Source: Pseudomonadota bacterium
GTDB lineage: Bacteria; Myxococcota_A; UBA9042; GCA-2863065
Reading direction: 5' to 3'
Assembly: GCA_005776725.1 (NCBI GenBank)
Contig: SXOO01000003.1
Span: 1 to 35,258, forward strand
Length of the DNA: 35,258 nt
The notes beneath the pieces were generated by a model. It was given only the letters and a program-made list of their open reading frames with translations. It did no database searches and was not told the origin of the DNA. This document shows positions 21,301 through 27,568 of the stretch, in pieces. The translations under genes were made by a program, and so were the position numbers. Numbering within the stretch: the stretch's first letter is position 1; every line of letters starts with the position of its first letter.

Positions 21301-22341
21301 TTGGCCACCATCACCCGCTTCGCCTTCCTTCGTCATCTTCGGGCCGAGCCGAACCAGTACGTGCTGCACTACAAGGGCGGCAAGCTCGCCCGTGAGGGCA
21401 AGGGGCTGGCCTACTGGTTCAACCCGCTCTCCGCTGCGGTGGCGCAGCTGCCGGTGGAGGACTGCGAGTCCACCTTCCTCCTGCGCGAGCGGTCCGCTGA
21501 CTTCCAAGAGATCAGCGTCCAGGTCACCCTGACCTACCGGGTGGCCGACCCTCAGCTGGCCGCGGCGCGCGTGAACTTCTCGGTCGCCCTCGAAACCGGC
21601 GCGTGGAAGGAGCAGCCGCTCGAGCGCCTGGCGAACCTCTGGGCGCAACGCGCGCAGCAGCCCACCCGCGCCTACCTGGTCGCCGTGCCGATGGTGGAGG
21701 CGGCGCGTGTTGGGGCCGAGGTCATCTGCAACGCCGTAGATCAGGCGCTGCGCACCGACAGTGAGATCCAGGCGATGGGGCTGGCGCTGGTGAGCGTGCG
21801 CGTCAGCTCGGTCGCGCCCGCCCCCGACGTAGAGAAGGCGCTGCAGACGCCCACGCGCGAGGGGATCCAGGCCAAAGCCGACGAGGCGGTCTTCCAGCGC
21901 CGAGCCCTGGCGGTAGAGAAGGAGCGCGCCATCAAGGAGAACGAGCTCGCCACCGAGATCGAGCTGGCGCGCCGACAGGAGCAGCTCATCAAGCAGCAGG
22001 CCGCGAACAAGCTGCTCGCGATCCAGCAGGAGTCCGTGGCCGAGATGACCCGCTTGGAGGCCGAGCTCACCCGCAAGGAGACGCAGGCGGCGGCCCATTC
22101 GCGCGAGGTCGTGGTTCGCCACGAGGGCGAGGCCGCCGCGAGGAAGATCCAACTCGAGGCCGAGAACCACGGCGAGGCCGGCCGGCTGGCGATCTACAAG
22201 GACGTCCCCAGCAAGGTCGTTTTGGGGCTGGCGCTGCGTGAGGTGGGGCAGAAGCTCCAGAGCATCCAACACCTCAACATCACGCCGGATCTGCTCACCC
22301 AGTCGCTCAAGCACTTCCTCGAGGATCAGGCTGGCAAGTGA
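21301..22341 (+). CDS. SPFH/Band 7 (flotillin-like) domain protein
   Basis: 346 residues from TTG 21301 (ACGGAG nine bases upstream). Residues about 15-200 match an SPFH/Band 7 fold (QYVLHYKGGKLAREGKGLAYWF..., then FQEISVQVTLTYRVADP). Residues about 205-285 form a long Glu/Arg/Gln-rich coiled coil (AVEKERAIKENELATEIELARRQEQLIKQQ), as in flotillins. No membrane span is evident, unlike HflK/HflC; attachment would be peripheral. Such proteins oligomerise at membrane microdomains. Its stop overlaps the start of the next gene (GTGA), so the two are translationally coupled and probably act together. Confidence 0.88.
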   Translation: MATITRFAFLRHLRAEPNQYVLHYKGGKLAREGKGLAYWFNPLSAAVAQLPVEDCESTFLLRERSADFQEISVQVTLTYRVADPQLAAARVNFSVALETGAWKEQPLERLANLWAQRAQQPTRAYLVAVPMVEAARVGAEVICNAVDQALRTDSEIQAMGLALVSVRVSSVAPAPDVEKALQTPTREGIQAKADEAVFQRRALAVEKERAIKENELATEIELARRQEQLIKQQAANKLLAIQQESVAEMTRLEAELTRKETQAAAHSREVVVRHEGEAAARKIQLEAENHGEAGRLAIYKDVPSKVVLGLALREVGQKLQSIQHLNITPDLLTQSLKHFLEDQAGK

Positions 22342-23258
22342 CCCCGGGGAATAGTCGCCCGCGGATCGTCCTCATTACGCGGAAGACCCCGCTCGAACAG
22401 CTCCTCGACCGGCACGGGACGAACGGGCAGGCGCAGTTCTATCTGCGCTCGCGAGGGCAATCGATCACCGAATACGAGGCCGCTCACGAGCGGCTGGTGG
22501 CCGGGTTCGCGCGGGTCGTCTCCGCCTTGCCGGCCGACCAGCGGCGTGTGCGCGTGGATCGCGGGAGCCTCGACCGGTTCCTCTTCGCGCCCGACGACGT
22601 GGCCATGGTGGTGGGCCAGGACGGCCTCGTCCCCAACGTAGCGAAGTACCTCGAGGGCCAGCTGCTCGTGGGGGTGAACCCTGATCCCAAGCGATACGAC
22701 GGCGTGCTCTGTCGCAACACGCCGGCCTCGGTGGGTGCGGTGCTCCGTTGGCTGGCCACGGGCGTGGGCGCGTTCGCGATCGAGGAGCGCGCCATGGCGG
22801 TGGCCGAGCGCGAGGATGGCCAACGGCTGCTGGCGCTCAACGAGGTGTTCGTGGGCCACCGGACGCACCAATCGGCCCGGTACGTCCTGCGCTGCGGTGG
22901 GCGGGAGGAGCGGCACTCGTCGTCCGGCGTGATCTGCTCCACGGGCACCGGCGCCACGGGCTGGTGCCGCTCCATCGCGGAGCAGCGTGGCCTCACGGCC
23001 GAGCTGCCGGGGCCGGCGGATCCACGGCTCGCGTGGTTCGTCCGCGAGCCGTTCCCGTCGGTGGCCACCGGTACGTCGTTGAACTTCGGGTTGCTGGAGC
23101 GCGGAGACTCGCTCGAGCTCACCTCGCTCCTGGGCGAGGACGGCGTGATCTTCGCCGATGGCATCGAGTCCGACCGGATCGACTTCCTCGACGGCCAGAC
23201 CGTCCGCATCTCACTCGCGCCGCGCTCTCTACGCCTATTGGTGCCGCGGAAGGCCTGA
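22338..23258 (+). CDS. NAD-kinase-like protein
   Basis: 306 residues from GTG 22338, overlapping the SPFH stop. The chain follows the NAD/diacylglycerol kinase pattern: VVGQDGLVPN (91-100) replaces the GGDGT motif, GVNPDPKRYDGVL (112-124) corresponds to the family's GVN motif, NEVF (168-171) and SSGVICSTGTGATGW (195-209) correspond to the conserved C-terminal motifs. The Gly-to-Gln change in GGDG makes full NAD kinase activity uncertain; it could phosphorylate another substrate or only bind a nucleotide. Convergent with the lipoprotein gene, five bases away. I give no symbol because a separate housekeeping NAD kinase is likely elsewhere. Confidence 0.8.
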   Translation: MTPGNSRPRIVLITRKTPLEQLLDRHGTNGQAQFYLRSRGQSITEYEAAHERLVAGFARVVSALPADQRRVRVDRGSLDRFLFAPDDVAMVVGQDGLVPNVAKYLEGQLLVGVNPDPKRYDGVLCRNTPASVGAVLRWLATGVGAFAIEERAMAVAEREDGQRLLALNEVFVGHRTHQSARYVLRCGGREERHSSSGVICSTGTGATGWCRSIAEQRGLTAELPGPADPRLAWFVREPFPSVATGTSLNFGLLERGDSLELTSLLGEDGVIFADGIESDRIDFLDGQTVRISLAPRSLRLLVPRKA

Positions 23259-23263
23259 GGGCC

Positions 23264-24673
23264 TCAGCGGGCCGCGGCGTCCAGGGACGCGAGGCGTCCC
23301 TTCTGCGTCAGCACCCACAGCCGCTCCCCCACCGCATCCATCGCCCGCACCGTCACCCCCTCGCCGTCGAGCGTGAGCGACACGGCCTCCACCTCGGACG
23401 CCTCGAAGCGGTCCGGGTGAGCCGGGGTGGGCGGCTCGTAGTTCGAGGTGACCAGCCACACGGCGCCCGTTGCGAGATCGAGGCCCGCCAGCCGGTCCGG
23501 GCCCATCGCCGTGACCGCCCTGAGCTTCACCCCGGCGAGCTTCCCCTCCATGGGGAGCCCTTGCTCGTCGCGGACGCGGCCCAGCACGTCCAGCGCGAGC
23601 CCCTGGTCGCTCACGGACAGGACCCGCGTGTTCGGCAGCTTCACGCGCTCCTCGCCGAGCAGCACGTCTACCGTGGCGCCGACCACGAGGGTGGCGTCGC
23701 CCGCCAGGCTGACCCAGGGCGGCGTGGCGAGCGTGGTGTCGCGCGAGTCGACCAGCGTCCACGCCGCGTCCCGCGTCTCGAGGTGCAGGCTGCCGTCCCG
23801 GTCCACCGCTGTGACCACGCCCGCGGCCGTCCGGTGCACCGCCAGCACGCCCCCGAGGTGCTCCACCGCACCGCCCTCATCGAGGACCGCCACGCGATCG
23901 GCCAGCGCCACCACGACGCGCCCCCCGTCTGCGAGGCAGAGCCCCCGCGCGGGCCAAAGCCGAGACGCGGCGTCGGCCGAGAGAGGCGCCGTGAGGCGCG
24001 CGGGCGCCCCGGACTCGGCGATCGCGGCGGCCACGCCCCTCTCGGACGCTACGAGGACGGCGCACGAAGTCTGGTCGCAGTCGAGCCAGGTGCCGATCGC
24101 CGGCGATGGCAGGTCAGCGCCCTCCAGGGCCCGGCCAGAGCACTCGTCGCAGGGCTCGGGGTCGCTGACCACACCGGCCGCGAAGACCCCGCCGCCGCTC
24201 GCCTCGACGAGACCACTCCCCACTGAGGCGTCCCCCTCCAGAGAGTCGAGCGCCTCCAGCTTCGACCAGGAGGTGGCGCCGTCCGCTAGCCGCCACACCT
24301 TGACCTGACGGTAGTCCTGCCCCATCGCGGCCGCTGAGCGGAGGTCCGAAGGCAGCGACAGCTCCACGGGCACCTTGGGCGGCGCGCCGAAGGCGACACG
24401 GAAGGGGGCGCCGATCTGCGCCGCAGTCGCCGGCAGCGCGGGGCGCGTGGGATCACCCTCGGCCGGGGTAATTGTGACCTGGGTGCCGTCCGCGACGGAG
24501 CCCGCAGGCACCCGGAGCTCGATCCCGAGGAACGGCGGCGTAGTGCCCTTCACCTCGCTGCCGGTGGAAGCCAGCGCGCTGGTGAGGGCGGGCCCGGTGG
24601 CCGTCACGGCCTCCTCCTCCGCCGCACACGCGGAGGCCGCCGAAAGGCACAGTACGAAGCGGGTGGTCCTCAT
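23264..24673 (-). CDS. Predicted lipoprotein with ZU5-like and propeller-like regions, unknown function
   Basis: 469 residues from ATG 24673, preceded by GGAGAAG five bases upstream; the open frame continues to 25090 but lacks signals there. The N-terminus MRTTRFVLCLSAASAC is a short lipoprotein signal (Cys16). Residues about 40-150 resemble a ZU5-type domain (GIELRVPAGSVADGTQVTITPAEGD). A CDEC motif and then many short repeats of the form ...VAVLDEGGAVEHLGG..., VTAVDRDGSLHLETRD..., LAGLDLATGAVWLVTS follow, consistent with a beta-propeller. No enzymatic motif seen. Probably anchored to the periplasmic face of a membrane. Domain names are by eye and uncertain. Confidence 0.8.
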   Translation of the reverse strand: MRTTRFVLCLSAASACAAEEEAVTATGPALTSALASTGSEVKGTTPPFLGIELRVPAGSVADGTQVTITPAEGDPTRPALPATAAQIGAPFRVAFGAPPKVPVELSLPSDLRSAAAMGQDYRQVKVWRLADGATSWSKLEALDSLEGDASVGSGLVEASGGGVFAAGVVSDPEPCDECSGRALEGADLPSPAIGTWLDCDQTSCAVLVASERGVAAAIAESGAPARLTAPLSADAASRLWPARGLCLADGGRVVVALADRVAVLDEGGAVEHLGGVLAVHRTAAGVVTAVDRDGSLHLETRDAAWTLVDSRDTTLATPPWVSLAGDATLVVGATVDVLLGEERVKLPNTRVLSVSDQGLALDVLGRVRDEQGLPMEGKLAGVKLRAVTAMGPDRLAGLDLATGAVWLVTSNYEPPTPAHPDRFEASEVEAVSLTLDGEGVTVRAMDAVGERLWVLTQKGRLASLDAAAR

Positions 24674-24987
24674 CGAATCTTCTCCAGGCCCTGCGGCGAC
24701 ACGTGTGCACTTCGGCGCGGTGGGGCCCCCGAGCCCCTCCCTACGAGGTGAGCCCACTTTAGTGCAGCGCCCACCGGCTCGCGCCTTAAAGCCGCTTAAC
24801 CCCAGCGCTGGTCGGCCCCTCAGCGACGCGTGTGCGCCCGGAGCGACGAATCTCGCGAAACCGCCATGGGGCGGGTAGGTTCCGGGCCGCCTCGTGGGTT
24901 CAAGGCCCCGTCGGGCCCCACGAGGGACGTGAAGCACAGAACCACAGGTCTTCCAGCCCCGGGGATGGGGTGACGGCGAGGCAGCGC
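24674..24987. other. 314-base divergent intergenic region (lipoprotein / ddl)
   Basis: No gene seen. It contains a possible minus-strand -10 TAAAGT (24756-24761) for the lipoprotein gene, inside a CACTTTAGTG near-palindrome, a possible plus-strand -10 TAGGTT (24876-24881) for ddl, and a strong stem-loop (24890-24925). Longer open frames running through it are extensions of the flanking genes without start signals. Confidence 0.5.
24890..24925 (+). promoter_or_regulatory. Stem-loop in the ddl leader
   Basis: CCTCGTGGG (24890-24898) pairs perfectly with CCCACGAGG (24917-24925), and the inner GCCC/GGGC (24905-24908/24913-24916) adds four more pairs with a six-base bulge and a CGTC loop. It begins about one base after the start predicted from TAGGTT, so it would form the extreme 5' end of the transcript, 62 bases before the ATG. 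It could protect the RNA or act in attenuation; no poly-T follows. Confidence 0.45.
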
Positions 24988-25980
24988 ATGGAGCGACGAC
25001 GAGTCGTGATTCTCGTGGGCGGGAAGAGCGGCGAACACGATATCTCGTTGGCCTCGGGCGCAGAGGTCCTGCGTCACGTTGACCGGACACGCTTCGACCC
25101 CGCCGTGCTCCGCGTGGACCGCGACGGCGCCTGGGTGTTCCCCGAGTCGACCGAGGACGTGAACGCCGCCGGCAGGCGCCTCACCTTCGCCGAGGGCGTG
25201 ATGCGGCTCGACGCCCTGCGACCGGCCGCGGTGTTTCCCCTCACGCATGGGCCGTACGGCGAGGACGGGCACGTCCAGGGACTTCTGGACCTCCTGGAGC
25301 TCCCCTACGTGGGCTCCGGGCTCGACGCGTCGGCGTTGTGCATGAACAAGGCTCGAACGCGCGATGTCTACCGCGCCAACAACCTCCCGGTGGCGAGGGG
25401 CGAGGAGCTGCGCCGCGGCGATCGACCAAGCCTCTCCGCGCCGTGCGTGGTGAAGCCGTTGAGGCTTGGCTCTTCGGTGGGCCTCGACATCGCCCACGAC
25501 GCCGAACACCTCGAGCGCGCGCTGCGCGTGGCCTTCGAGCATGACGACCGGGTGCTGATCGAAGACTTCGTAAGCGGCGAGGAGCTCACCGCGGGGGTGC
25601 TCGAGGAGCTCGACGGAACGGCGCGCGCGCTGCCCCTGGTGGCGATCCGCCCGCGCACCCGCGCGTTCTTCGACCTACACGCGAAGTACACCCCGGGCGC
25701 AACGGACGAGATCTGCCCTGCCCCGCTCGACGCCGCGCTCACGCTCCGGCTCCAGGGCTACGCCATTGAGGCGCACCGCGTGCTCGGCTGTCGGGCGCTG
25801 AGCCGTACGGACATGATCGTTCGGCCGACGGGCGAGGTGGTCCTCCTCGAGACCAACACGCTCCCGGGGTTCACCCGGACGTCGCTGCTCCCGCAAGCCG
25901 CTTGCGTGGCCGGCCGGGACTACGGCCGCCTCGTGAGCCACCTGCTCGACCACGCGATCGCGCTGGGTCCACGGACCTGA
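24988..25980 (+). CDS. ddl: D-alanine--D-alanine ligase
   Basis: 330 residues from ATG 24988; in-frame starts further upstream are not supported by homology. An ATP-grasp enzyme that joins two D-Ala for peptidoglycan precursors in the cytosol. Family signatures are intact: GGKSGEHDISLASG (11-24, catalytic Glu16), HGPYGEDG (87-94), MNK (119-121), the ATP-binding VVKPLRLGSSVG (154-165), DEICPAPL (240-247), RTD (273-275), and LLETNTLPGFTRTSLLPQ (286-303) with metal ligands Glu288 and Asn290. Length is normal for the family. It stands alone rather than in a mur/fts cluster and may be a second copy. Confidence 0.93.
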   Translation: MERRRVVILVGGKSGEHDISLASGAEVLRHVDRTRFDPAVLRVDRDGAWVFPESTEDVNAAGRRLTFAEGVMRLDALRPAAVFPLTHGPYGEDGHVQGLLDLLELPYVGSGLDASALCMNKARTRDVYRANNLPVARGEELRRGDRPSLSAPCVVKPLRLGSSVGLDIAHDAEHLERALRVAFEHDDRVLIEDFVSGEELTAGVLEELDGTARALPLVAIRPRTRAFFDLHAKYTPGATDEICPAPLDAALTLRLQGYAIEAHRVLGCRALSRTDMIVRPTGEVVLLETNTLPGFTRTSLLPQAACVAGRDYGRLVSHLLDHAIALGPRT

Positions 25981-25992
25981 GCGCGCGAGGGA

Positions 25993-26019
25993 GGGGCGCC
26001 GCTCTGGCGTGAGCGCCCC
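25993..26019. terminator. Possible bidirectional terminator hairpin between ddl and the Rrf2 gene
   Basis: GGGGCGC (25993-25999) pairs with GCGCCCC (26013-26019) over a 13-base loop. It lies between two convergent genes (ends at 25980 and 26070). There is no T-tract on either strand, so intrinsic termination would be weak. Confidence 0.4.
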
Positions 26020-26069
26020 CCGAGCCCACCCCACCGCTTCACGCCGTTTGGGCGAGGCCGAGCACCGGC

Positions 26070-26471
26070 TCAACCCGCGGTGGCGCCCTCCAGGGTGAGG
26101 CGGTCCAGCTCGGCGAGGAACGCCGCCTGCGCTCGGGCCAGCTGGGCCTTCAGGCGGCACGCTGCGAGCAGCGGGCAGCTCCCGCCGTCACCGCGGAAGC
26201 AGTCCACCAGCACCTGCTCCGCCTCGAAGTGACGCACCACCGCGCCCATCCGGATCTCCGCCCGCGGCTTGGCGAGCCGTACGCCGCCGCCCGCCCCGCG
26301 CGTGGTGCGCACGAAGCCCCCCTCGACCAACGCCTGCACCACCTTGTGGAGGTGGTTGCGCGGCACGCCCACCTCGCGCGCCAGGACCTCGGTGTTCGAC
26401 GCGCCCTCCGGGTTGGCGGCAAGGCGGAGGAGAGTGCGCAGGGCGTAGTCGGTCGAGGCCAAAAGTCGCAA
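26070..26471 (-). CDS. Rrf2-family transcriptional regulator, NsrR-like
   Basis: 133 residues from TTG 26471, chosen because it yields the family N-terminus MRLLASTDYALR and has GGGGA seven bases upstream; the ATG at 26561 would place the start inside an operator-like site. A winged helix-turn-helix (LAREVGVPRNHLHKVVQALVEGGFV, split at about 30-54) is followed by RTTRGAGGGVRLA. Three cysteines, C91, C99 and C105 (C-X7-C-X5-C), match the Fe-S cluster site of NsrR/IscR types. Divergent from the RIC gene with twin palindromes between them: an NO- or Fe-S-sensing repressor of ric and of itself is the likely role. Confidence 0.88.
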   Translation of the reverse strand: MRLLASTDYALRTLLRLAANPEGASNTEVLAREVGVPRNHLHKVVQALVEGGFVRTTRGAGGGVRLAKPRAEIRMGAVVRHFEAEQVLVDCFRGDGGSCPLLAACRLKAQLARAQAAFLAELDRLTLEGATAG

Positions 26472-26514
26472 AGCAAGATCCCCGTCAGTGTCGTGGGCGC
26501 GAGGTGCGCGACGC

Positions 26515-26520
26515 AGGCTA
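26515..26520 (-). promoter_or_regulatory. -10 element of the Rrf2 regulator gene
   Basis: TAGCCT on the minus strand; operator copy 1 lies just upstream of it within the expected spacer. Predicted leader about 37 bases. Confidence 0.45.
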
Positions 26521-26523
26521 TTC

Positions 26524-26538
26524 GGTATTGACGATACC
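26524..26538. promoter_or_regulatory. Operator-like palindrome, copy 1
   Basis: GGTAT-TGACG-ATACC, a perfect 5+5 inverted repeat with a five-base centre. Located in the spacer of the regulator's own promoter, fitting autorepression. Confidence 0.65.
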
Positions 26539-26556
26539 ACTTCGCCGGACCTAACT

Positions 26557-26571
26557 GGCATCTAGAATACC
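26557..26571. promoter_or_regulatory. Operator-like palindrome, copy 2
   Basis: GGCAT-CTAGA-ATACC, same arms (one mismatch) and same five-base centre as copy 1, 33 bp away centre to centre, about three helical turns. It overlaps the likely -10 of the RIC gene. Confidence 0.65.
26563..26568 (+). promoter_or_regulatory. -10 element of the RIC gene
   Basis: TAGAAT with TTCGCC sixteen bases upstream as a weak -35; the hexamer lies inside operator copy 2. Confidence 0.45.
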
Positions 26572-26593
26572 AATACGCCCAGGGAGCCGCCTC

Positions 26594-27262
26594 ATGACCA
26601 ACACCCTCCAACTCGCCGAGCTCGGAACCCAGACCGTCGCTGAGCTCTCCACACGGATTCCTGGCGCCACCGCGGTGTTCCGCGCGCACAAGATCGACTT
26701 CTGCTGTGGGGGCCACGCGCGCCTCGCTGACGCGGTGGAGGCGCGAGGGCTACCGCTCGAGGTGGTGGCGGCGGAGCTGTCGGCCCTGGTCTCGCCCGAA
26801 GAGGCGCCGCCCCAGTCGGTGGACGCCCTCATCGACCACATCCTCACGCGGTACCACGCGGTCCACCGCCGGGAGCTGCCCGAGCTGGTGCGGCTGGCGC
26901 GCCGCGTGGAGGCCGTGCACGGGGAGAAGCCCGAGGCGCCGCGCGGTCTGGCCGCGCTCCTCGAGCGGATCGCCGGTGACATGGAGGCGCACATGCAGCG
27001 TGAGGAGGAGGTGCTGTTCCCCCTCATGCGCGCGGGAGGACACCCCATGATCCGGCTGCCGATCGGCGCGATGCGGATGGAGCACGACGAGCACGGCGCT
27101 TCGCTGCGCGAGCTGGCCCGCCTCACCCACGACCACAGCCCCCCGGAGATGGCGTGCGGGACGTGGCGAGCGCTCTACGCTGGCACCCAGAAGCTCCAGG
27201 ACGATCTGATGGAGCACATCGCGCTGGAGAACAACACGCTCTTCACGCGGTTCGGCGCGTAA
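26594..27262 (+). CDS. ytfE: Di-iron repair of iron centres protein (RIC/YtfE/ScdA)
   Basis: 222 residues from ATG 26594 with AGGGAG seven bases upstream. The N-terminal ScdA-type domain has the FCCGGH motif (Cys37, Cys38). The four-helix hemerythrin-like core supplies di-iron ligands: H88 (RYHAVH), H109, H133 and E137 (HMQREEEVLFPL), E163/H164 (MEHDEHG), H208 and E212 (EHIALENNTLF). RIC proteins restore Fe-S clusters damaged by NO or peroxide, in the cytosol. Its divergent Rrf2/NsrR-like neighbour and the shared operators indicate induction by nitrosative stress. Confidence 0.93.
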   Translation: MTNTLQLAELGTQTVAELSTRIPGATAVFRAHKIDFCCGGHARLADAVEARGLPLEVVAAELSALVSPEEAPPQSVDALIDHILTRYHAVHRRELPELVRLARRVEAVHGEKPEAPRGLAALLERIAGDMEAHMQREEEVLFPLMRAGGHPMIRLPIGAMRMEHDEHGASLRELARLTHDHSPPEMACGTWRALYAGTQKLQDDLMEHIALENNTLFTRFGA

Positions 27263-27319
27263 GGCGCCTGCAAAGGGGCCCCTCGCCGGCTCATGGTTCG
27301 ACCGCGCGGTTGCGCTGCT

Positions 27320-27568
27320 CTAGCCGCTGACGCGAGGCGCCTCCGCGCCCTGCGTGGGCGCCGCAGCGACCAAGCCGGCGGCGGCGCCCGCCTCGCCCGA
27401 CGGCGACCCGGGAGCACCGTCCAGGGTGCGCTTGGACGGGCGCCTGGCACCGCCCGGAAGCTGCCGGGCCAGCCCGACGAAGATCCCCGAGGCCGCCAGG
27501 GCGGCGTACGGCAGGAGGATGAGCAGGACGGCGCCGAAGACGGTCCACTTCACGATGTCCAGAACCAC
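27320..27568 (-). CDS. Small single-pass membrane protein coupled to the upstream lipoprotein
   Basis: 82 residues starting at GTG 27568, which overlaps the upstream TAG stop by one base (TAGTG), a typical coupling arrangement. One strong membrane helix (VKWTVFGAVLLILLPYAALAASGIF, split about residues 6-30) is followed by a basic stretch and an Ala/Gly/Pro-rich tail. No family recognised. Coupling suggests a partner of the lipoprotein. Confidence 0.65.
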   Translation of the reverse strand: MVLDIVKWTVFGAVLLILLPYAALAASGIFVGLARQLPGGARRPSKRTLDGAPGSPSGEAGAAAGLVAAAPTQGAEAPRVSG

